A stretch of 15,786 nucleotides of DNA from DATAQC01 sp039649175. GTDB lineage: Bacteria; Actinomycetota; Acidimicrobiia; Acidimicrobiales; AC-14. Made by a program: the position numbers and the translations under genes. Positions 1 through 6,775 of this stretch are shown piece by piece; positions within the stretch are counted from its first letter, which is position 1; each line of letters begins with the position of its first letter. The notes beneath the pieces are model-generated. The model was not told where the DNA came from. It saw nothing but the letters and a program-made list of their open reading frames with translations, and made no database searches. The DNA is taken from assembly GCA_039649175.1 (NCBI GenBank), contig JBBWZS010000139.1:1-15786 (forward strand). The letters run 5' to 3'.

Positions 1-2574
1 ACGTCGGTGCTCGTGGCCGCGCCGACCGGGGCGGGCAAGACGGTCGTGGCCGAATATGCGGTGGCCAAGGCGCTCGACGAGGGGGGCAAGGCGTTCTACA
101 CCACGCCCCTGAAGGCGCTCTCCAACCAGAAGTACGGCGACCTGCTCCGCCGGCACGGCCCTGACCGGGTCGGCCTGCTCACGGGCGACAACGCCGTGCA
201 CGGTGACGCCCCCGTGGTGGTCATGACCACCGAGGTCCTGCGCAACATGATCTACGCAGGGTCGTCGGCTCTCGACCGCCTCCGCTACGTCGTGCTCGAC
301 GAGGTGCACTACCTGCAGAACGCCTATCGGGGCCCGGTGTGGGAGGAGGTCATCATCCACCTGCCGCCGGAGGTGATCCTGGTGTGCCTGTCGGCCACGG
401 TGTCCAACGCCGAGGAGTTCGCCGACTGGGTGGCGACGGTCCGGGGTGAGACGGCGGCGGTGATCGAGGAGCGCCGGCCGGTGGAGCTGATCCACCTCTA
501 CATGGTCGGCGACCGCCAGGCCAACGGGCTGCACCTGCTGCCCACCTTCGTCGACGGCAAGCCCAACCCGGAGGCCGTCCGCCTCGACGCACGTGCCTCG
601 GGCGGCCGTGACCACTCCGACCGGGGCGGGCGGGACCGCGGCCGGCCGCGGGGACGCCTCTACGCCCCCCGGCGCGCCGAGGCCGTCGAGCGTCTCCACA
701 CCGAGTCGATGCTGCCCGCCATCTTCTTCATCTTCAGCCGGGCGGCGTGCGACGACGCCGTGCGCCAGTGCCTCGACTACGGGCTGCGCCTCACCACGCC
801 CGCGGAGCGCACCGCCATCCGGGCCATCGCCGAGGCCAAGGCCGAGACGCTGTCGGCCGCCGATCTCGAGGTGCTCGGCTACCGGAAGTGGCTGGCCTGC
901 CTGGAGGCGGGCCTGGCCGCCCACCACGCGGGCATGGTGCCACCGTTCAAGGAGGCGGTGGAGGCCTGTTTCACCGCCGGGCTGGTCAAGGTGGTGTTCG
1001 CGACCGAGACCCTCGCCCTGGGCATCAACATGCCGGCGCGCTCGGTGGTGATCGAGAAGCTGTCCAAGTTCACCGGCGAGCGCCACGAGTTCCTCACCCC
1101 TGGCGAGTACACCCAGATCACCGGCCGGGCCGGGCGGCGGGGGATCGACCCCGTCGGCTACGCCACCGTGCTGTGGTCGCCCTTCGTCCCCTTCGAACAG
1201 GTGGCCGGCCTGGCCTCGACCCGCACCTACGCGCTGTCGTCGTCGTTCCGGCCCACCTACAACATGGCCGCCAACCAGGTCCGCCGCTACCCCCCCGACA
1301 CCGCCCGGCACCTGCTCAACCTGTCGTTCGCCCAGTACGGGGCCGACCGCGACGTGGTACGGCTCGAGGCCCAGGTGGCCAAGACGGTCGCCCAGCGCGA
1401 CCTCGCCCGGCAGGCGGCCACGTGCGAGCGGGGCGACATCGACACCTACCGCCGGCTGCTCAGCCGCCTCGACGACATGGGGCCCGCGCCGGCCGTCGCC
1501 CGGGCCGAGGTGGCTGCGGCCATGGGCCGGCTGCGGCCGGGTGACGTGGTCCACCTGATGGGGGGCAAGTCGGCCGGCCCGGTGGTGATCCTGTCGACGG
1601 GCCAACGCCGGGGGGGCGACGTGCGGGTGAGCGCCCTCACCGCCGACCGCCGCCATCTCGCCCTGTCGTCCCGCGACTTTCCCGCGCCACCCCGAGCCAC
1701 CAGCAGGGTCGAGCTGCCGTCGCCCTTCGTGCCTCGCAACCCGGGTTTCCAGCGGGCGGTGGCGGCGGCGTTGGCCAGGGCCACCCCCGTCTCCGATCCG
1801 CCCACCAGGCCGGCCCACCGCGTGGGCGGCGGCGGGCGGGCGGGGGCCATGGCCGACGCCGCCGCCGAAGCCGAGTCCCACCCCGTCGCCGGGTGCCCCG
1901 ATGCCCGTGCCCACCTGCGCGCCGCGGAGCGGGCCGAGCGCTTCGAGAAGGACCGCCGGCGCCTGGAGCGGCGCATCCAGGGTCGCACCGAGTCGTTGGC
2001 CCGCCAGTTCGACCGGGTCCTGCGGGTGCTCGGCACGTGGGGCTACGTCGAGGAGTGGTCGCTCACCGATGCCGGTTCGATGCTGGCCCGTATCTGGCAC
2101 GAGTGCGACCTGCTGGTCGCCGAGGCCCTGCGTACGGGGGTGTTCGACGGCCTCGACGCCACCTCGGTGGCCGCCCTGGCCTCGGCGTTCACCTTCGAAG
2201 CGCGGTCGTCGGGGCCCCGTCCCGAGCCGTGGTTCCCGTCAGCGCGGGTGCGCCACCGTTGGGCCGACCTGTCCCGGCTGGCCACCGAGTTGAACCAGGC
2301 CGAGGACGAGGCCGGGCTCCCGCTGACCCGGGCGCCGGACCCCGGGTTCTTCGCCGCCGCCTACGGCTGGGCGGCGGGCGAGGACCTGGGGGAGGTCATC
2401 GCCGACGAGGAGATCTCCGGCGGCGATTTCGTGCGCAACGTCAAACAGCTCATCGACCTGCTCCGCCAGCTGGGCGATGTGGCCGCCGAGCCGGCCACGG
2501 CCAAGACGGCGCGCGACGCCGCCGACCGCCTCTTCCGCGGCGTGGTGGCCATCTCGTCGGTCGTGGGGACCTAG
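1..2574 (+). CDS. helY: HelY-type DEVH-box (Ski2/Mtr4-like) RNA helicase, 5' truncated by window edge
   Basis: ATP-dependent superfamily 2 helicase, presumably acting on RNA in the cytoplasm. The frame is open from base 1 with no convincing start, so the true N-terminus lies outside the window; 857 codons are visible against roughly 900 in mycobacterial HelY as I remember it. Seen directly: Walker A APTGAGKT (19-42), the DEVH box (298-309), the LSAT motif III near 388-399, HHAGM (922-936) followed by ATETLALGINMPAR, and motif VI QITGRAGRRGID (1114-1149). The C-terminal part has the coiled, Arg-rich and helical region of the Ski2/HelY family, ending in a VKQLIDLLRQL helix. An Arg/Gly-rich stretch (about 592-657) and a Gly/Ala-rich one (about 1795-1880) look like disordered insertions. 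The next gene starts 9 nt downstream, suggesting an operon. The family call is firm; the exact RNA substrate cannot be read from sequence. Confidence 0.93.
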   Translation, partial: TSVLVAAPTGAGKTVVAEYAVAKALDEGGKAFYTTPLKALSNQKYGDLLRRHGPDRVGLLTGDNAVHGDAPVVVMTTEVLRNMIYAGSSALDRLRYVVLDEVHYLQNAYRGPVWEEVIIHLPPEVILVCLSATVSNAEEFADWVATVRGETAAVIEERRPVELIHLYMVGDRQANGLHLLPTFVDGKPNPEAVRLDARASGGRDHSDRGGRDRGRPRGRLYAPRRAEAVERLHTESMLPAIFFIFSRAACDDAVRQCLDYGLRLTTPAERTAIRAIAEAKAETLSAADLEVLGYRKWLACLEAGLAAHHAGMVPPFKEAVEACFTAGLVKVVFATETLALGINMPARSVVIEKLSKFTGERHEFLTPGEYTQITGRAGRRGIDPVGYATVLWSPFVPFEQVAGLASTRTYALSSSFRPTYNMAANQVRRYPPDTARHLLNLSFAQYGADRDVVRLEAQVAKTVAQRDLARQAATCERGDIDTYRRLLSRLDDMGPAPAVARAEVAAAMGRLRPGDVVHLMGGKSAGPVVILSTGQRRGGDVRVSALTADRRHLALSSRDFPAPPRATSRVELPSPFVPRNPGFQRAVAAALARATPVSDPPTRPAHRVGGGGRAGAMADAAAEAESHPVAGCPDARAHLRAAERAERFEKDRRRLERRIQGRTESLARQFDRVLRVLGTWGYVEEWSLTDAGSMLARIWHECDLLVAEALRTGVFDGLDATSVAALASAFTFEARSSGPRPEPWFPSARVRHRWADLSRLATELNQAEDEAGLPLTRAPDPGFFAAAYGWAAGEDLGEVIADEEISGGDFVRNVKQLIDLLRQLGDVAAEPATAKTARDAADRLFRGVVAISSVVGT

Positions 2575-2583
2575 AGGGTCCCG

Positions 2584-3210
2584 GTGCCCATCGTCAAGGG
2601 CGGGCCCTATGGCGCACCCGGGCCGTTCCCGACCGACGGGGTCGTCGTGCGCTCCGACGCCGAGGCGCGCCGGGCAGTGGAGGCGGCGCGACGGGAACGT
2701 CGCCCGCTGCCCGTGCTGGGCCTGCTGGGCGGCGACCTCCACCGCACCCTGGGGGGCACCCCGCCGCCGGGGAGTGCCGGCGGGGAGGACCGCCTGCGCA
2801 GCGACGGCGGCGTCACCTTCGCCGTCGACCTGGGCGAGGTGCTCGTGGACGGGCGCCTGCATCTCTTCGTGGCCCACCTGGTGGCCCGCTCGCGGCTGTG
2901 GACGCGGGCCTTCGTGGCCATGAACGCCCAGTGGCTGGGCCCGTGGAACCTCGGTCCCCGTGCCCACCCGGGCGACGGCCTGCTCGACACCTACGACGTC
3001 CACCTGAGGGTCTCGCAGCTCCTGGCGGTACGGGCCCGGCTCCACCACGGCGCCCACCTGCCCCACCCGGGGATCAAAGAGCAGCGGACGGGCGCCATCC
3101 AGATCGACCTCGACGGCCCGCTGGGCGTCCGGGTCGACGGTGAGGCGGTGGGCCGGGGCCGGCGCCTGGCGGTGAGGGTCGAAGCCGACGCGTTGACCGT
3201 CGTCGTCTGA
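2584..3210 (+). CDS. Shortened diacylglycerol/lipid kinase-like protein
   Basis: A 208-aa protein whose C-terminal two thirds resemble the C-terminal beta-rich domain of DAGK/YegS lipid kinases: a MNAQWLGPWNLGPRAHPGDG segment (asset-and-DGLLD type), then HPGI and a closing strand pair with LGVRVDGEAVG, the usual place of the 'DGE' motif. The N-terminal part is far shorter than a full DAGK catalytic domain of about 130-150 aa; a GLLGGDLHRTLGG run at about residues 47-59 may be a remnant of the GGDGT nucleotide loop, with Gly-Thr replaced. The GTG start is supported by AGAGGG at 2573-2578, 5 nt upstream. It follows the helicase by 9 nt and is probably cotranscribed. Whether it phosphorylates lipid is doubtful, given the altered loop. 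The family assignment is from pattern recognition only. Confidence 0.6.
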   Translation: MPIVKGGPYGAPGPFPTDGVVVRSDAEARRAVEAARRERRPLPVLGLLGGDLHRTLGGTPPPGSAGGEDRLRSDGGVTFAVDLGEVLVDGRLHLFVAHLVARSRLWTRAFVAMNAQWLGPWNLGPRAHPGDGLLDTYDVHLRVSQLLAVRARLHHGAHLPHPGIKEQRTGAIQIDLDGPLGVRVDGEAVGRGRRLAVRVEADALTVVV

Positions 3211-3286
3211 CGCCGAGCCGGCGAGGTTGGGTGGTCGCCGTCCGGGGAAGGACCGGAGGTGCAACCACCGACGAAAGGAACTCCGC

Positions 3287-3442
3287 ATGGGTGGCATGGA
3301 CGAGACCAAGGGCCGTATCAAAGAAGCAGCCGGAGACCTCAGCGACGACGACGACCTGAAGCGCGAGGGCAAGGTCGACAAGGCCACCGGTTCGGTCAAG
3401 GACGCCGTCGACAAGGTGTCCGACAAGATCAAGGGCGACTGA
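3287..3442 (+). CDS. CsbD-like small stress protein
   Basis: A 51-aa hydrophilic, charged protein with the CsbD signature: MDETKGRIKEAAGDL near the start, a Lys/Asp-rich middle and a KGSVKDAVDKV-like repeat at the end, as in the small CsbD family induced by general stress in Bacillus and many other bacteria. The molecular role of the family is not established. AAAGGAA at 3274-3280 lies 6 nt before the ATG at 3287, so this start is preferred over the in-frame ATG at 3296 (15 nt away) and over the longer upstream extension. It sits alone: 76 nt separate it from the gene before, and a hairpin follows 9 nt after its stop. No clear promoter hexamer was seen in the 76-nt gap. Confidence 0.88.
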   Translation: MGGMDETKGRIKEAAGDLSDDDDLKREGKVDKATGSVKDAVDKVSDKIKGD

Positions 3443-3451
3443 CACCGCAGA

Positions 3452-3492
3452 CCCCGCCACGGTCGCCGGACGACGGCGACCGAGCGGTGGGG
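3452..3492 (+). terminator. GC-rich hairpin, possible terminator of the CsbD-like gene
   Basis: A perfect 8-bp inverted repeat, GGTCGCCG (3461-3468) and CGGCGACC (3474-3481), with a 5-nt loop, flanked by CCCC (3452-3455) and GGGG (3489-3492) that may extend the stem. It starts 9 nt after the CsbD stop and 10 nt before the -10 hexamer of the next gene. There is no T tract, so it is only a candidate of the U-less kind proposed for high-GC Actinomycetota. Confidence 0.45.
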
Positions 3493-3501
3493 ACACCCCG
3501 G

Positions 3502-3507
3502 TAGGCT
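3502..3507 (+). promoter_or_regulatory. -10 hexamer TAGGCT, leaderless-type promoter of the M20 gene
   Basis: TAGGCT ends 7 nt before the GTG at 3515, so transcription would begin at or next to the start codon. No ribosome-binding sequence precedes the GTG, which agrees with a leaderless mRNA. No good -35 box is visible about 17 nt upstream. Confidence 0.5.
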
Positions 3508-3514
3508 CGATTTC

Positions 3515-4708
3515 GTGGCCGACCTCGATCTGGAGTCCGCCAAGGCCCGGGTGATCGACGAGGTCGACCGGCGGGGCGACCAGCTGCTCGAGGTGTCCCA
3601 CCAGATCCACCGCCGGCCTGAGCTGCTCTTCGAGGAGCACGAGGCCGCACGGCTGGTGGCCGACGCGCTCGCTGACGGCGGTCTGCGGGTGGAGCGGGGG
3701 GTGTTCGGCCTGGAGACGGCCATCGCCGCCGAGGCGGGCAGGGGCGCCGGGGAGGCGCCGGCCGTCGCCGTCCTGTGCGAGTACGACGCGTTGCCGCGCA
3801 TCGGCCACGCCTGTGGCCACAACATCATCGCCGCCGCCGGGTTGGGCGCCGGGGTGGCGGCGGCGTCGGTTGCCGCCGAGGCGGGTGGGCGCCTGGTCGT
3901 GCTGGGCACCCCCGCCGAGGAGGGAGGAGGCGGCAAGGTGCTCATGGGCGACCGTGGGGCGTTCCACGGGGTGGGGGCGGCGATGATGGTGCATCCCGCC
4001 GGCCTCGACCTGACCGAGCCCGAGGTCATCGCCATCGCCAGCCTCCTGGTGACCTATCAGGGTCGGGGCGCCCACGCCGCCGCCTTCCCGGAGCGGGGAC
4101 GCAACGCCCTCGATGCCGCCGTCCTCGGCTACAACGCCGTTGCCGCCCTGCGCCAGCACATCGGTGCCTCCGAGCGGGTGCACGGTGTGTTCCTGGAGGC
4201 GGGCGAGAAGCCCAACATCGTCCCCGACCACACCGTGGCCGAGTGGTACATCCGCTCCTCCACGCTGGAGAGCCTCCAGCCGCTCAAGGAGCGGGTGCTG
4301 GCGTGCCTGGAGGCGGGGGCGGCGGCCGCCGGGTGCACCATGGAATGGAAGCTGACGGCGCCCGAGTACCGGGACCTGCGCACCAACGGCCCCCTCGTCG
4401 ACCTGTACGGGCGCAACAGCGCCACCCTGGGCCGGCCCGTCGCCCAGCCCGGCCCCGGGCGACGGGTCACCGCCAGCACCGACATGGGCAACGTCAGCTA
4501 CCTGGTGCCGTCCATCCACCCCATGGTGGCCGTCTCGCCGCCAGAGGTGTCCCTGCACTCGTCCGAGTTCGCCGCCTGGGCAGGCGGGGCCGAGGGCGAC
4601 AGGGCCGTGCTCGACGGGGCCAAGGCCATGGCCATGACCGTGGTCGACCTGTGGCTGCGGCCGGGCGCCATGGGCGAGGTCCGCGCCGCGTTCGACCCCG
4701 CCCCCTAG
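3515..4708 (+). CDS. M20-family metallopeptidase/amidohydrolase (AbgB/PM20D2-like)
   Basis: A 397-aa cytoplasmic metal-dependent hydrolase expected to cleave an amide bond in an N-acyl amino acid, dipeptide or p-aminobenzoyl-glutamate-like substrate; which one is not shown by sequence. Metal-site motifs are intact: GHACGHN (His98, Cys100, His102), the Glu pair in GTPAEEGGGGK (Glu135-Glu136), His160 in MMVHP and His348 in SLHSSEF. The dimerisation (lid) domain occupies roughly residues 175-290, and STDMGNVSYLVPSIHP follows near 321-336. EYDALP before the HACGHN motif, together with STDMGNVS, points to the AbgB/PM20D2 branch rather than to carboxypeptidases of the ArgE/DapE type. No signal peptide. 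The GTG start is set by the leaderless promoter. Its stop overlaps the -10 hexamer of the ThyX-like gene, so the two genes are adjacent but may be separately started. Confidence 0.9.
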   Translation: MADLDLESAKARVIDEVDRRGDQLLEVSHQIHRRPELLFEEHEAARLVADALADGGLRVERGVFGLETAIAAEAGRGAGEAPAVAVLCEYDALPRIGHACGHNIIAAAGLGAGVAAASVAAEAGGRLVVLGTPAEEGGGGKVLMGDRGAFHGVGAAMMVHPAGLDLTEPEVIAIASLLVTYQGRGAHAAAFPERGRNALDAAVLGYNAVAALRQHIGASERVHGVFLEAGEKPNIVPDHTVAEWYIRSSTLESLQPLKERVLACLEAGAAAAGCTMEWKLTAPEYRDLRTNGPLVDLYGRNSATLGRPVAQPGPGRRVTASTDMGNVSYLVPSIHPMVAVSPPEVSLHSSEFAAWAGGAEGDRAVLDGAKAMAMTVVDLWLRPGAMGEVRAAFDPAP

Positions 4709-4711
4709 TCT
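4706..4711 (+). promoter_or_regulatory. -10 hexamer TAGTCT, leaderless-type promoter of the ThyX-like gene
   Basis: TAGTCT ends 6 nt before the GTG at 4718. Its first three bases are the TAG stop codon of the M20 gene. No ribosome-binding sequence is seen before the GTG, as expected for a leaderless message. Confidence 0.48.
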
Positions 4712-4717
4712 CCGGCC

Positions 4718-6400
4718 GTGCATCCTTACGTGGCTGAGCAGTGGTCGGACGCCGAGGCCGACGTCCTGCGCCGCTACTTCACCAATCTCGACGGGCCGGT
4801 GTTCGCCCTCGTCAACCTGCCCGAGGTGGTGAAGGGGGCGTTGTTCGCCCGCTACTCGCGTTCGCCCAAGAGCCTCCGGCGCCTGTTCCTCGACGAGTTC
4901 GTGGGTGACCTCGACACCACCGGCGACGCCTCGGTCGACGCCACCATCGGGCTGCGCCGGGCCGAAGCGCTCTACGACAAGGTCTTCTTCGACTACGGCG
5001 ACGACTCCGTCGCCCAGCTCGGAGGGGTGCACCTGGCCTGCGAGCAGGCTTCGAACCTGCTCACCAAGGTGCTCGAGTGGGGCCGGCTCATGGCCTACCT
5101 CGAGCAGTCCACCCGCTACGTCGCCTACGACGGCCGCCTCGGTGGTCGCTACCGCTACCACCGCGACCCGGCGGTGCTGGCCTCGCCCCTCGGCATCCGC
5201 TACGTGGCCGACCTCGACCGCGCCTTCGAGACCTACGCCGAGCTGCTTCCCACCATGGCCGACCATTTCCGGCGCCTGCACCCGAAGGACCCGGGCGATT
5301 CCGACTTCGTCTACCGCCAGTCCATCCGGGCCAAGGCTTTCGACAGCCTGCGCGGGCTGCTGCCGGCGGCGTCGCTGTCCAACGTGGGCATCTACGGCAC
5401 CGGCCAGGGCTACGAGGCCCTCCTCCTGCGCATGCGGGCCCATCGCCTTCCCGAGGCCCGCAGCTACGCCGACCTGATCCTCACCGAGCTGCGCAAGGTG
5501 ATCCCGTCCTTTCTGACCAGGGTCGACCGTCCCGAGCGGGGCGGGGAGTGGTCGGCCTACCTGGCGTCCACCGACGAGGCCACCGCCCAGGCGGCCCGGG
5601 CCCTGTTCGAAGGCATCGAGGCCGAACCCCGCCCCACCGTGAGCCTGGTCGACTTCGACCCCGGCGCCGAGGACAAGTTGCTGGCGGCCATGGTCTACCC
5701 CCATGTCCAGCTGCCCGAGGACCAGGTGCTGGCCCGGGTGCGCGCGCTGAGCACCGACGAGCGGGCCACGATCGTCGACGCCTACGTGGGGGAACGCCGC
5801 AACCGCCGCCACAAGCCCGGCCGGGGCCTGGAGCGGGTGTCGTACCGGTTCGACGTCCTGTCCGACTACGGCGCCTTCCGCGACCTGCAGCGCCACCGCA
5901 TGCTCACCATCCAGTGGCAGGCCCTGGGGCCGCGCCACGGGTACGTGACGCCACCCGAGGTGGTCGACGCCGGCGCCGGCGCCACCTTCAGCGACGCCAT
6001 GGAACGATCGGCCGCCCTCCACGACGCCCTCCTCCCGCACTTCCCGGCCCAGGCGCCCTATGCCGTCGCCCTCGGCTACAACGTGCGCTACAGCATCGAC
6101 ATGAACGCCCGGGAGGCCCTGCACCTCATCGAGCTGCGCAGCGGCTCGGCCGGTCACCCGTCGTACCGCCAGGTGGCCCAGCAGATGCACCGTCTCATCG
6201 CCGAGGAAGCGGGGCACCCCCTGGTGGCGGCCATGATGAGCTTCGTCGACCACGGGTCCACCGGCCTCGAGCGACTGGAGGGCGAGCGGCGTTCCGAGGC
6301 CCGTCGACGGTCCCGACAGGTCCCGGCGGCCGCCGGTCCCGGGCCTGCCCAACCCCAACCCTCGACTGATGACTTAGGGTTGCATTCGCACTGTCCCTGA
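4718..6400 (+). CDS. Tandem-domain ThyX-like (FAD-dependent thymidylate synthase family) protein
   Basis: A 560-aa protein, about twice the length of a classical ThyX (about 220-270 aa), apparently made of two ThyX-like halves. ThyX makes dTMP from dUMP using methylene-tetrahydrofolate and FAD. The signature RHRX7S is split between the halves: the first has WGR-X7-STRY (residues 121-134; Ser131, Arg133 kept, RH lost), the second has RHR-X7-A (residues 392-402; RHR kept, Ser replaced by Ala). The second half also has MNAREALHLIELRSGSAGHPSYRQ (residues 462-485), matching the ThyX C-terminal NAR...ELR region; in the first half SIRAKAFDSLRGLLPAASL (202-220) is in the equivalent place. The last 40 residues are Arg/Pro-rich and probably disordered. 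The usual annotation would be 'FAD-dependent thymidylate synthase', but activity is uncertain. The GTG start follows a leaderless-type promoter. Confidence 0.82.
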   Translation: MHPYVAEQWSDAEADVLRRYFTNLDGPVFALVNLPEVVKGALFARYSRSPKSLRRLFLDEFVGDLDTTGDASVDATIGLRRAEALYDKVFFDYGDDSVAQLGGVHLACEQASNLLTKVLEWGRLMAYLEQSTRYVAYDGRLGGRYRYHRDPAVLASPLGIRYVADLDRAFETYAELLPTMADHFRRLHPKDPGDSDFVYRQSIRAKAFDSLRGLLPAASLSNVGIYGTGQGYEALLLRMRAHRLPEARSYADLILTELRKVIPSFLTRVDRPERGGEWSAYLASTDEATAQAARALFEGIEAEPRPTVSLVDFDPGAEDKLLAAMVYPHVQLPEDQVLARVRALSTDERATIVDAYVGERRNRRHKPGRGLERVSYRFDVLSDYGAFRDLQRHRMLTIQWQALGPRHGYVTPPEVVDAGAGATFSDAMERSAALHDALLPHFPAQAPYAVALGYNVRYSIDMNAREALHLIELRSGSAGHPSYRQVAQQMHRLIAEEAGHPLVAAMMSFVDHGSTGLERLEGERRSEARRRSRQVPAAAGPGPAQPQPSTDDLGLHSHCP

Positions 6401-6430
6401 CCAGCGAAGACGCGAGAAGTGGCTGGTCAG
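6397..6430 (+). terminator. Inverted repeat at the ThyX-like stop codon, possible terminator
   Basis: A perfect 9-bp inverted repeat, CTGACCAGC (6397-6405) and GCTGGTCAG (6422-6430), with a 16-nt loop. The left arm contains the TGA stop (6398-6400). A mildly T-rich stretch, CATTTTCCGTTT (6436-6447), follows about 5 nt later. This fits an imperfect intrinsic terminator. A dyad-symmetric protein site is the alternative. Confidence 0.5.
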
Positions 6431-6511
6431 AGCCCCATTTTCCGTTTGACAGCCTCGGTCTCATTGGTCATGGTTACGACCGTCCCCGACGCCCCAACCG
6501 CCGGTCGTGGG

Positions 6512-6545
6512 CCTCAGCGTGGGTTCAGGTGAGCCGCCGCTGAGG
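6512..6545. other. Compound hairpin in the gene-free region
   Basis: A perfect 8-bp outer stem, CCTCAGCG (6512-6519) with CGCTGAGG (6538-6545), encloses a 2x2 internal loop and an inner 5-bp stem, GGTTC (6522-6526) with GAGCC (6531-6535, one G-U pair), closed by the tetraloop AGGT. No T tract follows, so it is not an obvious terminator. It could be part of a small RNA or of a 5' leader. Confidence 0.5.
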
Positions 6546-6734
6546 GGGTGGTCGAAGGGCAACATGGGATTTGGGGGGCCAAGTAGAGAACGTTCTGATA
6601 ACCCGTCTCGGCGACCGCACAGTGTGGTTGGTGGGTGCGGGCCAACGAGCGGCACCAAAGGTCCCCTGAATCCCGTCATACCCGTCGAGCGGTCCGAACC
6701 CGGGCCCGCGGGCATCGAGCGAGCGCAAGTCGTC

Positions 6735-6740
6735 TATGCT
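6735..6740 (+). promoter_or_regulatory. -10 hexamer TATGCT of the DUF4193 operon
   Basis: TATGCT lies 35 nt before the ATG at 6776, giving an expected leader of roughly 28 nt. That leader holds the ribosome-binding sequence AAGGA (6762-6766), 9 nt from the ATG. No clear -35 box. Confidence 0.45.
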
Positions 6741-6775
6741 CCCGGCCCCGAACGCCACGGCAAGGACGCGGCATC

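Larger units (their letters stand above)
6401..6775. other. 375-bp gene-free region of lower G+C, with structured elements
   Basis: No open frame here looks coding; the short ones on either strand have no recognisable domain. Two lines counted by hand (6421-6480 and 6541-6600) are 55% G+C each against about 73% for a coding line (4081-4140). It holds the terminator-like repeat at 6397-6430, a TTGACA hexamer at 6446-6451 with a weak CATGGT at 6469-6474, a compound hairpin at 6512-6545, the palindrome AGAACGTTCT (6587-6596), a 6-bp repeat TTGGTG/CACCAA (6628-6633/6653-6658) and the downstream gene's promoter. I recognise no tRNA, riboswitch or known small RNA in it. Confidence 0.7.

Noticed and set aside
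1893..3143. A 416-aa plus-strand frame crossing the helicase and lipid-kinase-like genes
   Set aside because: It overlaps two genes with recognisable domains, and its Arg/Pro/Gly-rich translation is typical of a shifted high-GC frame.
2239..4035. A 598-aa minus-strand frame
   Set aside because: It is antisense to four genes and has no domain or signal.
3074..6358. A 1094-aa minus-strand open frame, the longest in the window
   Set aside because: It runs antisense across the CsbD-like, M20 and ThyX-like genes, all with clear family motifs, and its translation is His/Gly/Val/Gln-biased with no domain. It is a product of high-GC codon bias.
6587..6596. AGAACGTTCT as a LexA (SOS) box
   Set aside because: Actinobacterial LexA sites have a spacer of about four bases between GAAC and GTTC; here the halves are adjacent.
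6688..6710. GGTCCGAACCCGGG resembling a tRNA T-arm, read on either strand
   Set aside because: The arms do not form a 5-bp T stem around a 7-nt loop, and no matching acceptor, D or anticodon arms are present.
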